This document shows positions 1 through 5,539 of a stretch of DNA of 5,752 nucleotides, piece after piece. The DNA is from an uncultured Eggerthellaceae bacterium. Its GTDB lineage: Bacteria; Actinomycetota; Coriobacteriia; Coriobacteriales; Eggerthellaceae. Location of the stretch: the NCBI GenBank assembly GCA_910588435.1, contig CAJUPL010000059.1:1-5752 (forward strand). The letters run 5' to 3'. The notes under the pieces were generated by a model that was not told the DNA's origin, did no database searches, and saw nothing but the letters and a program-made list of their open reading frames with translations. Each line of letters starts with the position of its first letter. The first letter of the stretch is position 1. A program made the position numbers and the translations under genes.

Positions 1-53
<53 letters not shown>

Positions 54-301
54 AACCCGGTTCGGATAAGCTTGTGTTATCCGACCGATTCACTTGTTTC
101 TCAAAGCAATCGACGAGGCTCATCGTGAATTGAACCTCGTCTTGTATGCGCCCCTCTGATGAGGTGCGCTTACAGGTCGTTCATGTGTTGTATTCGTCGT
201 CTGCTGCTTGATCTGCCTTGGGGCTTCCAAGGCTTGCAGCGTCCGGTTCTCAAGGTGCCCGCCGGTACTTTCCGGCGCTTGCGCCGCCTCAAGCGACGCG
301 A
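54..301 (-). promoter_or_regulatory. rRNA operon leader (transcribed spacer upstream of 16S)
   Basis: This is the transcribed region between the rRNA promoter and the 16S gene, about 250 nt. It holds several perfect inverted repeats that would fold in the leader RNA: TCGGATAA/TTATCCGA (62-69 with 77-84), GACGAGG/CCTCGTC (112-118 with 135-141), GCCTTGG/CCAAGGC (215-221 with 227-233, flanked by GCTGC/GCAGC at 203-207 and 236-240), and CGGCG/CGCCG around a four-base loop (273-286). Such stems are normal in rRNA leaders, where they support antitermination and RNase III processing. The partner of a long processing stem would lie 3' of the 16S gene, outside the window. I see no protein gene here. 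Confidence 0.75.
95..109 (-). promoter_or_regulatory. boxA-like rRNA antitermination element
   Basis: The minus strand reads TTGCTTTGAGAAACA. This resembles the boxA elements of Gram-positive and actinobacterial rRNA leaders, which have a core of the TGTTTGAGAAC type. boxA RNA is known to be bound by NusB/NusE to build antitermination complexes. It sits between two leader hairpins about 45 nt before the mature 16S end, a normal place for boxA. The match is by eye and one of several possible alignments. Confidence 0.55.
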
Positions 302-307
302 ACGAAT

Positions 308-336
308 ACTTTACGCGCCTCCTTACGTCTTGTCAA
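308..336 (-). promoter_or_regulatory. rRNA operon promoter (-35 TTGACA, -10 TAAAGT)
   Basis: On the minus strand a perfect -35 hexamer TTGACA (331-336) is followed after exactly 17 bases by TAAAGT (308-313), which matches 4 of 6 positions of the -10 consensus. Transcription should start near base 301. An A-tract (351-356) lies upstream on this strand and could act as an UP element. Its position about 250 nt before the 16S gene and its near-consensus quality make it the best candidate for the main rRNA promoter. Confidence 0.8.
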
Positions 337-341
337 CAAGA
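328..341. repeat. Inverted repeat over the rRNA -35 box
   Basis: TCTTGT-CA-ACAAGA is a perfect 6+6 bp dyad with a two-base centre that covers the entire -35 hexamer of the rRNA promoter. It could be an operator for a regulator acting on rRNA transcription, or a chance palindrome created around TTGACA. Nothing else in the window supports a bound factor. Confidence 0.3.
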
Positions 342-407
342 ATCTCGAACTTTTTTGGAATATGTGAAATGAAGATCAAAGTGCAACACCTGCAAAGCCG
401 ACGGACA

Positions 408-493
408 GGAGGCAGTGCAGGTGGAACCGACCCCAAGCATACGGGTTCCTCCTACCACTGAAATGCCCGTATGTGGCGAAGCCTGGCTGCCTC
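408..493 (+). promoter_or_regulatory. Candidate structured RNA leader of the plus-strand operon
   Basis: Several complementary segments are nested in the intergenic DNA before the first operon gene. GAGGCAG (409-415) can pair with CTGCCTC (487-493), enclosing CATACGGG (438-445) paired with CCCGTATG (466-473). A competing set pairs CAGTG, AGG and GGAACC (413-428) with GGTTCC, CCT and CACTG (444-460), and AGGAGG (407-412) with CCTCCT (448-453). These pairings exclude each other, an arrangement typical of attenuators or translational switches. No U-run follows, so it does not look like a simple terminator. I do not recognise a known riboswitch. No convincing plus-strand promoter was found upstream. 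Confidence 0.35.
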
Positions 494-504
494 TTTCCCA
501 GTAA
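421..504 (+). CDS. Possible 27-residue leader peptide
   Basis: A GTG codon at 421 follows a strong Shine-Dalgarno sequence AGGAGG (407-412) by eight bases and opens a short frame that ends at TAA 502-504, 21 bases before the first operon gene. The peptide is proline- and threonine-rich in its first half (PPTTEMP) and starts VEPTPS. The frame lies inside the candidate RNA structure at 408-493, so ribosome movement along it could influence folding, as in attenuation or stalling leaders. A short open frame of this size is easily a chance event, and the GTG start is not the preferred one in this operon. Confidence 0.18.
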   Translation: MEPTPSIRVPPTTEMPVCGEAWLPLSQ

Positions 505-524
505 GTGACGAGAGAGGGGCGAAG

Positions 525-782
525 ATGCAAGCGAAGCCGATTCTGGTCGAAGATGCCTACAGGGACAACGTCTATCACAGGGTCGAGCCTGAGTTCTTCC
601 GCGCTCCGATCTCTCCTTGTGCCAAAGGTATCTACCTGATGCTCACCAGCCTTGGCTGGGACAAGAAGCATCAGATGTCTGAACTCAAATCCATGTGTCG
701 CGAGACCGATGAGACTCTCATGTCTTGCCTTGACGAGCTTGAAGGCGCGGGCTTTGACACTTCGAATCTCATAAGGGCGTGA
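525..782 (+). CDS. Small winged-helix-like protein, first gene of the operon
   Basis: The product is 85 residues. The ATG at 525 is chosen because AGAGGGG (513-519) lies five bases upstream; an in-frame ATG at 471 would add 18 residues but has no such site. Residues about 18-77 resemble the helix-turn-helix core of the next gene's product: both have a basic entry segment, then P-x-A-K-x-x-Y (PCAKGIY here, PNAKALY there), a glycine turn, a recognition-helix region and an ELEGAGF/ELESYGI end. It stops where the wing should begin, so it is either a minimal DNA-binding or dimerisation protein or a truncated paralogue. It ends five bases before the next ATG, so the two are probably co-translated. 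A regulatory partner of the larger protein is a guess. Confidence 0.7.
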   Translation: MQAKPILVEDAYRDNVYHRVEPEFFRAPISPCAKGIYLMLTSLGWDKKHQMSELKSMCRETDETLMSCLDELEGAGFDTSNLIRA

Positions 783-787
783 TCTGA

Positions 788-1828
788 ATGGCGAAGGAGC
801 TCAATGAGGCTTTGAAGGAGATCAACTGCCTCGAACTAGACGAGATCATGTCCGATGGATATGGGATCGTCTCGCGCAAGGTCATGAGGGCAGAGTTCCT
901 CACCCCTAACGCAAAGGCGCTCTACTCCTATATCTGCTCGTTTGCAGGTAGCGGCAATTGCGCTTTCCCCTCAACGGAGACGATCAAGCGAGAGCTGAGC
1001 TTTTGCAAGGACGTGTTCTATGCGGCAAGGCGAGAGCTTGAGTCATACGGGATCATCGAAGTTGAGACCACATACACAAGAGCAGGAGCGAGGACGGTCT
1101 ATAAGCTCCTGTCATCTGCACGTGTGACGCCAGAGGCACTAGAAGCGCACATGAAGACCGAGGCGGTCCGTGCGTCCAAAGCCGAGAAGGCCAACAAAGC
1201 CAGACAGGCGATCCAAAAGGGCACCAAGAAGACGAACCAACCGAAGCCTGAGGAGACGAAGCTCGAAGCAGATGAAGCGAAGATCTGCGATGCACCAGAA
1301 GGCTTTGAAGAGCTCAGGCGCATATCCCTCAAGCAAGTGAAGCCTGATGAGCACGAGAAGACGCTCGATGCGTACAACAAGGCGATCCTCAAGGGTTATG
1401 ACCCAGAAGACATCAAGGTGGCGTACGAGACCTACATCAAGCGTTACAAGAACGAGCATCCAGAGACCATCCGCTTTGCAAAGCAGCTGCATGCATATCT
1501 GACCCAGCCTGATGGGCTTGCATTCGATGCACGGCCATCAAAGGGCAAGAAGGCTGTGATCGTCGAAGCACCTGAGCGAAGCGAAGAGCGCAAGCGGGCC
1601 ATAGAGCAAGAACAACTCGACCTTGAGCTTGCGGCGAATAGCGAAGCCTACAGGAACCTCAAAGCGGAATACGAGTCAGAGATCCATGACGCGATGCAGT
1701 GCACGAAGCAGAAGAACGATGAGGGCTATAGGGCGCACCGAATGAGGGCAGATGAGGTCTATGCCGCGATGTGCCAGATGCAGCAGGACTTCAAGCAAGA
1801 GAAGGGAATGGGCCATGGAGTTCAATAA
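788..1828 (+). CDS. Helix-turn-helix protein, replication-initiator-like
   Basis: The product is 346 residues. Residues 22-108 form a winged helix of the HTH_36 kind found in plasmid and ICE replication proteins (SDGYGIVSRKVMR, LTPNAKALYSYICSFAGSG, then a CAFPST turn and a recognition helix). Residues 110-170 are a K/E/A/Q-rich, probably disordered linker. Residues 171-250 look like a small helical domain (LDAYNKAILKGYDPEDIKVAYETY, with YLTQPDG) similar in style to the C-terminal part of DnaD-like or RepA-like proteins. Residues 255-346 are a charged, predicted coiled-coil tail. The start has AAGGG (773-777) ten bases upstream. The family usually binds element DNA to start replication or regulate it. 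Its end overlaps the ArdA gene by 14 bases. Initiator function is inferred from the family; an adaptor or transcription factor is possible. Confidence 0.8.
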   Translation: MAKELNEALKEINCLELDEIMSDGYGIVSRKVMRAEFLTPNAKALYSYICSFAGSGNCAFPSTETIKRELSFCKDVFYAARRELESYGIIEVETTYTRAGARTVYKLLSSARVTPEALEAHMKTEAVRASKAEKANKARQAIQKGTKKTNQPKPEETKLEADEAKICDAPEGFEELRRISLKQVKPDEHEKTLDAYNKAILKGYDPEDIKVAYETYIKRYKNEHPETIRFAKQLHAYLTQPDGLAFDARPSKGKKAVIVEAPERSEERKRAIEQEQLDLELAANSEAYRNLKAEYESEIHDAMQCTKQKNDEGYRAHRMRADEVYAAMCQMQQDFKQEKGMGHGVQ

Positions 1829-2636
1829 GGCACTGACGATCAGTGTTTATGTAGCCAACCTTGGCAAGTACAACGAAGGGGTGCTTCAAGGTGCGTGGCT
1901 GACATTGCCCCAACCGGAAGAGAAGATCCAAGAGATCTTGAAGGACAAGGTTGGGATAGAGGGCGCATATGAGGAGTATGCGATCCATGACCATGAGTAT
2001 GAGAAGGGCTTGGAAGAGCTTGGATATGTGCCTAACGAATATACGAACCTCCACGAGCTGAATCTCCTTGCAGCAGCGCTGCAAAAGGAGCCTTTGTTCA
2101 GCGAGGATCTTGAGAAGATCAGAAGCTGGATGAACGAGGTAGTTGGAATGACAAGCGCGCTGTCTGACACTCCTGTCGAGATAGCGAACATCGTCCTCCA
2201 GCATGATGAGATTCCGTACTACTCATACGAGTATGACGACCCATCAATGAGCAAGGAGGAGAAGCTAGGGCGCACCCTAGCCAACAACCTGTGCACCTCT
2301 GATGGCAAGACGATCAGCAAGGTCCTAAAAGAGAGCAACCTAGAGGACTATTTCGATTATGAGAAGTATGGCCTGGACGTCGCTTATGACTGCTATCTCT
2401 GCGATGACGGATACATAGATAAATCCCAAGATGGACCGGACAGCGACTTCTACGATCTGAAAGAGCTCGAAGATGAGCTTGAAGGCGTCTTCGAAGAACT
2501 TGCAAGCGAAGCATCGGTAGATGGCCCCGCATCAGTCAAGGATATAGCTAAAGAGGCCATGGAGTCGTCTCAAAGGCTAGCTGCTGATAAGCCGGTGATG
2601 AACGAGCAGTCCAAGTCACAGGAGCGAGGGATATGA
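1815..2636 (+). CDS. ardA: ArdA-family antirestriction protein with C-terminal extension
   Basis: ArdA proteins are acidic DNA mimics that occupy type I restriction-modification enzymes and protect incoming mobile DNA. The 273-residue product shows the family's start (SVYVANLGKYNEGVLQGAWL, residues 10-29), an acidic YAIHDHE segment (55-61), LNLLAAAL (82-89), a DEIPYYSYEYDD block (131-142), EEKLGRTLAN (148-157) and LEDYFDYEKYGLDV (176-189). By hand count it has about 60 Asp/Glu against 24 Lys/Arg, fitting DNA mimicry. Typical ArdA is about 165-190 residues; residues from about 206 onward are an extra acidic helix (DLKELEDELEGVFEEL) ending in a charged tail (241-259) shared with a downstream protein. 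ATG 1815 is preferred because GAAGGGA (1801-1807) is seven bases upstream; the frame is open further 5' but only inside the preceding gene. Confidence 0.92.
   Translation: MEFNKALTISVYVANLGKYNEGVLQGAWLTLPQPEEKIQEILKDKVGIEGAYEEYAIHDHEYEKGLEELGYVPNEYTNLHELNLLAAALQKEPLFSEDLEKIRSWMNEVVGMTSALSDTPVEIANIVLQHDEIPYYSYEYDDPSMSKEEKLGRTLANNLCTSDGKTISKVLKESNLEDYFDYEKYGLDVAYDCYLCDDGYIDKSQDGPDSDFYDLKELEDELEGVFEELASEASVDGPASVKDIAKEAMESSQRLAADKPVMNEQSKSQERGI
2264..2281. repeat. Inverted repeat inside ardA
   Basis: GCTAGGG-CGCA-CCCTAGC is a perfect 7-bp stem with a four-base loop, in the coding sequence for KLGRTLA. A second perfect stem, TTGCAGC-AGC-GCTGCAA, lies at 2068-2084 in the same gene. Both could fold in the mRNA; no function is shown. 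Confidence 0.3.
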
Positions 2637-3319
2637 GCGCCCTGAACACAATGAGCAAGCATGACCAGTTCTATGAGATGGCGATGGATCCCAAGCCGTC
2701 TGCTCATGGATCTGGATCCCTAGATGAGGTCAAAGCGCGCATGCGTGATGTCGGGTATGAGGAATGGGAGATTGAAGAGGAGATAGAAGAGGCTTCCAGC
2801 TCATACAAGGCCAATGAGGAGCGAACGAAGCAGATCCAGGAAGGGTTGAAGATGAGCGAAGAACAAAGGAAGCCTTGGGAGTTAGTGGTTGACATAGATG
2901 AGTTCGTAGTGTTGCCAGATAAGTTCGAAGCGTACGAAGACAATGCGGGCTATCGCCATCTTTTCGCAATAGATACGCATGACAAGGTCTTGAGATCGGT
3001 CCTATTCGATCCGGCAAGCCAAGCGGAAGCAACGGCATATATCGCAAAGCTGAAGAACGACCCAACGCTATGGCTTGGTTGGGAATCGTCCGAGACCTTG
3101 GATTACGACCCCGATGAAGATCTAGCGCAATGCCGTGCATGGTCAGTCGATGGCAAAGGCTCATGTGAGGAGCTCTGCGAATGGAAAGTGGACCTCAAGC
3201 TTGCGTCAGAAAAAATCATCTCAGCACGAAGCGAAGGAATGGATGCGATTGCAGCAGCCACTGCTAGATATGAGGTCTCGAATGGGAAGTTCCTTTCCAA
3301 GAAGGAGGCAACACGATGA
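2633..3319 (+). CDS. Acidic protein of unknown function
   Basis: I do not recognise this 228-residue protein. Residues 29-70 are a highly acidic, probably helical segment (EEWEIEEEIEEA). Residues 80-170 look like a compact mixed fold rich in aromatic residues (PWELVVDIDEFVVLP, GYRHLFAIDTHDKVLRSVLFD, LWLGWES). The rest is helical and ends KKEATR. A hand count gives about 49 Asp/Glu to 28 Lys/Arg, so it is strongly acidic like its ArdA neighbour; a second DNA-mimic or anti-defence protein is a reasonable but unproven guess. It overlaps ardA at an ATGA junction with AGGAG (2620-2624) eight bases before the start, so translation is probably coupled. No signal peptide or membrane segment is visible, so it should be cytoplasmic. 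It lacks the shared C-terminal tail seen in its neighbours. Confidence 0.85.
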   Translation: MSALNTMSKHDQFYEMAMDPKPSAHGSGSLDEVKARMRDVGYEEWEIEEEIEEASSSYKANEERTKQIQEGLKMSEEQRKPWELVVDIDEFVVLPDKFEAYEDNAGYRHLFAIDTHDKVLRSVLFDPASQAEATAYIAKLKNDPTLWLGWESSETLDYDPDEDLAQCRAWSVDGKGSCEELCEWKVDLKLASEKIISARSEGMDAIAAATARYEVSNGKFLSKKEATR

Positions 3320-4047
3320 GCATTCCGATGATTGCAAGGCTGTTGGCGCGAATAGCAAGGGAAAAGTGCGGAAAAGAACTGAACCCAGGAGTCACAGGTG
3401 AAGGTTTAGCGTTTCTGGGGTACGACGAAACCGATATTGCGAACCTAAGAGACTTTATGGGGGAACACGCTCTGCTTGAGGAGCATATCCAGATACACGA
3501 AACCGAATGCATGGATGAAATGCCGGATATCACATGCGATGAGCTTATGCCTGTACAGCTTGCCAAGCTTGACAGCGAAGAGCTGGAAGAGCTGAGCAAG
3601 TGCGAGAGTAAATGGATATTGCATGCAGCAGCATTAGACACATCTAAATGGGGAAACCCAGGGATCATGGAGATAGTCCTGGAAAAGGGCGATCAATTCT
3701 GCAGAAGAGCGATAGCACGTAGCGAATATCCAAATATCCGTGCAAAGGTAGCCGAACTTGGCTACTGCATAGACAAGCTCATCGAAGACGCCGATGAGAA
3801 GGTCTTCGAAGCAGCAGAAGCCTATCTGAATGATTGCGATCTCACATATGACCAATGGGAAGAGCGATTTCCAGAACGGCTGGCATATCCCCCTGGAACA
3901 CCGGCTATAGAGATGCCTCACACAGATGCTCGTGCAAAAGCCGAACAGATGAGCGCGAAGAAGGTGGCAGAAGAGGCGAAGGGCTCATCTAAGGCTCTGA
4001 ACGATCATGCGGCTAAGGCGGTGAGCAGATGTCATCAGAGCCGTTAG
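3316..4047 (+). CDS. Protein with degenerate HEAT-like repeats, unknown function
   Basis: The product is 243 residues. Residues about 95-172 resemble the short helical repeats of the form 'VRA-VA--GY-LD-L--D-D--V': KWILHAAAL, then RRAIARSEYPNIRAKVAELG, then YCIDKLIEDADEKVFEAAEAY. Such HEAT-like arrays usually bind protein or nucleic acid; which one here is unknown. Residues 1-55 are a separate small helical region and 56-95 are acidic (HETECMDEMPDITCDE). The C-terminus (204-235) is an Ala/Lys/Glu-rich helix whose KVAEEAKGSSKAL stretch resembles the tails of the neighbouring proteins. The start is firm: AAGGAGG (3302-3308) is seven bases before an ATG that overlaps the previous stop as ATGA. 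Eight cysteines are spread without an obvious metal-binding spacing. Confidence 0.82.
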   Translation: MSIPMIARLLARIAREKCGKELNPGVTGEGLAFLGYDETDIANLRDFMGEHALLEEHIQIHETECMDEMPDITCDELMPVQLAKLDSEELEELSKCESKWILHAAALDTSKWGNPGIMEIVLEKGDQFCRRAIARSEYPNIRAKVAELGYCIDKLIEDADEKVFEAAEAYLNDCDLTYDQWEERFPERLAYPPGTPAIEMPHTDARAKAEQMSAKKVAEEAKGSSKALNDHAAKAVSRCHQSR

Positions 4048-4862
4048 TGGTTCTCATGTGGACAGATGAGGATTGGATAGAGGCAGTGCGACAAGCAGGA
4101 GGAAATGACCTTCTTGCGATGAAGGGCATAGCCGGGGACAAGAAGAGAGTGATCTCTGACCTCATCAAAGATGAAGCGATCAAGAGCGTATCGAAGATCC
4201 TGCGAGAAGAAGCCAGCATGGTGATCAAGATGCAGGAGGCTGAGCAAGGCAAAGAGCTCAGGCAGATAACGGAGCAAGAGCTTGAGGAGATCCTTGAGAA
4301 GCATCGCCTATGGGTCAGGGACAAGCCTGGCGGTGAGCGCGCGGACCTGACAGATGCAGACCTGAGGGGAATAGATCTTAGAGAGGCATTGCTCTCAAGC
4401 GCAGCTTGCAAGGGAGCATGCTTTGACGGCGTGGACATGAGAGGTTCGAACATATCAGCTGCTGATATGAGGGGTGCAAGCTTCCGGATGACGAAGATGC
4501 ATGGCTCTTATGCACGTGGAACCAGATTCAACAGAGCTGAGATCAGTCGCTCGAACATGAACAAGATGCTCCTCAGAGAAGCGGATTTCAGCAAAGCGAG
4601 GATCGAAAACACAGACATGGATGCGTGTGACCTGAGAGACGCGATCGCAAAAGAAGCAATCCTGGATGGCGTGAAGATCGGGAATCCTTTCGGGGACCTT
4701 GCCTTTTTGGAAGAAGCCCACTGTCACTCAGTGGAGAGGACCACGAACAAACCGATCGCAGTGATCCAAAGAGCTAGACAGGTCGGCGCGGAGGAGAAGA
4801 GCGCTGCAGAGAGGATCAACAACGACAAGGCAAAGACACGAGCAGGAAGAGAGGAAAGGTAA
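4029..4862 (+). CDS. Pentapeptide-repeat protein
   Basis: The product is 277 residues. Residues 105-217 are about 22 tandem pentapeptides of the A(D/N)LXX kind (ADLTD, ADLRG, IDLRE, ... ADFSK, ... CDLRD), which fold as a right-handed four-sided beta-helix. Centre positions are often Leu or Phe, but five are Met (VDMRG, ADMRG, TKMHG, SNMNK, TDMDA), which is unusual. The N-terminal 100 residues are helical, ending in LEKHRLWVRDKPGGERADL, a common lead-in to such repeats. Qnr/MfpA members of this fold mimic DNA and bind gyrase. Here the charge is almost balanced (about 50 acidic, 46 basic, and even within the repeat), so DNA mimicry is not well supported and a scaffold or binding role is equally likely. 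It overlaps the preceding gene by 19 bases. The C-terminal tail (252-277) is charged and resembles that of the next protein. Confidence 0.9.
   Translation: MSSEPLVVLMWTDEDWIEAVRQAGGNDLLAMKGIAGDKKRVISDLIKDEAIKSVSKILREEASMVIKMQEAEQGKELRQITEQELEEILEKHRLWVRDKPGGERADLTDADLRGIDLREALLSSAACKGACFDGVDMRGSNISAADMRGASFRMTKMHGSYARGTRFNRAEISRSNMNKMLLREADFSKARIENTDMDACDLRDAIAKEAILDGVKIGNPFGDLAFLEEAHCHSVERTTNKPIAVIQRARQVGAEEKSAAERINNDKAKTRAGREER
4451..4469. repeat. 19-bp near-perfect palindrome inside the pentapeptide gene
   Basis: CATATCAGC and GCTGATATG form perfect 9-bp arms around a single T. It lies in coding sequence for NISAADM. The compact dyad looks like a binding site for a dimeric protein, not an RNA hairpin, because the loop is only one base. 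It may be fortuitous. Confidence 0.35.
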
Positions 4863-5539
4863 TGTCAGAAGACCTCGGACAAGATGTAGCAGAGTACGTG
4901 CTCAATCAGCGAAATGAGTTCTTTCGCTATGCACAGATGTTCATAAATGCAGTGCGAAGTGGCACTAGAGAGTACGTTGAGCCATCAAGGAGTAATGCAG
5001 CAGAGAAGGTGGTTGCCCTTGATTTCGAGACAGCAGATGATGCAGAAGCTGTCTCATACACGCTGAATGGGCGCGGATATGAGAACTACCGTGTCGCGGC
5101 TAGCGTGATCATGAAGGAATCAGACCTTGAGAGCGCAGCTGCAGAGTGCTCCGAGATCGCAGAGCTCATCAAGGCAAAAGTAGCCCAAGAGAAGGCGAAT
5201 GTCGAAAAGGACACCACTCCACCGGACAAGCTTGAAGAGGTGGACATAAACGAGCTTCCAAAGGCGACGGAAAAGCAGATCGCATTCATCGAGAAGCTTC
5301 ATGAAGATGGGCATTTGAGGGGTTTCGATATAGAGAACCTGCGGAACAGCCCAAGCTACGCAGCCTCAGAGATCATCAAGCGAGGAATCGCTATCAGGGA
5401 CATCAAGCAGATGGCTGATAACAAGCAGCTGCGCGTGAAGGATGTAGGCGAAGAGGCGAGGGAATCTGCAGAGAGGCTTGTGAAGGAGAAGTCAGGACGC
5501 GCTCAAGAGAAGGTCATCGAAAGGAATCTGACGCGATAG
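4862..5539 (+). CDS. Protein with C-terminal TEKQ-type module, unknown function
   Basis: The product as read is 225 residues. Residues 1-100 are a mixed fold I cannot assign (an FETADDAEAVSYTLNGRGYENYRV stretch suggests a small alpha/beta domain). Residues 101-130 are a charged linker. Residues 132-175 (PKATEKQIAFIEKLHEDG through SPSYAASEIIKRG) match the short 'T-x-K-Q-I-x-F-I-x-x-L ... A-S-x-x-I' helical module seen near the ends of many phage and plasmid proteins (DUF3072-like), of unclear role. Residues 192-210 nearly repeat the ArdA tail. The ATG overlaps the preceding stop by one base (TAATG), with GAGG (4851-4854) seven bases upstream. The frame ends at TAG 5537, but the -1 frame stays open to an ATGA overlap with the next gene, so the true C-terminus may be about 17 residues longer. 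Confidence 0.83.
   Translation: MSEDLGQDVAEYVLNQRNEFFRYAQMFINAVRSGTREYVEPSRSNAAEKVVALDFETADDAEAVSYTLNGRGYENYRVAASVIMKESDLESAAAECSEIAELIKAKVAQEKANVEKDTTPPDKLEEVDINELPKATEKQIAFIEKLHEDGHLRGFDIENLRNSPSYAASEIIKRGIAIRDIKQMADNKQLRVKDVGEEARESAERLVKEKSGRAQEKVIERNLTR

Noticed and set aside
330..360. Possible plus-strand promoter starting at TTGTCA (330-335)
   Set aside because: No acceptable -10 hexamer lies 16-18 bases downstream; the sequence there is a T-run followed by GGAATA.
359..386. Second rRNA promoter on the minus strand (TTGCAC, 16 bases, CATATT)
   Set aside because: The -35 match is only 3 of 6 and the spacing is short, so it is too weak to report beside the near-consensus promoter at 308-336.
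159..461. A 100-codon plus-strand open frame across the rRNA leader and promoter
   Set aside because: It runs antisense to the structured rRNA leader and over the rRNA promoter, has no Shine-Dalgarno site, and its Arg/Leu/Cys-rich product looks like translated non-coding DNA.
54..524. Attachment site, tRNA gene or CRISPR array near the rRNA/operon junction
   Set aside because: No tRNA-like cloverleaf, regularly spaced repeat, or direct repeat shared with the other end of the window was found.
333..671. A 112-codon minus-strand frame overlapping the rRNA promoter and the first operon gene
   Set aside because: It opposes a gene with a good ribosome site and plausible protein, and its own product has no recognisable features.
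1053..1492. Several long minus-strand open frames opposite the 788 gene
   Set aside because: They arise from the codon bias of the plus-strand gene; their products are Leu/Ser/Arg-rich with no domain, while the plus frame encodes a clear winged helix.
5510..5530. Programmed -1 ribosomal frameshift site at the end of the 4862 gene
   Set aside because: The bases CGAAAGG do not form an X-XXY-YYZ heptamer in the reading phase, and I saw no strong stem just downstream; an indel is simpler.
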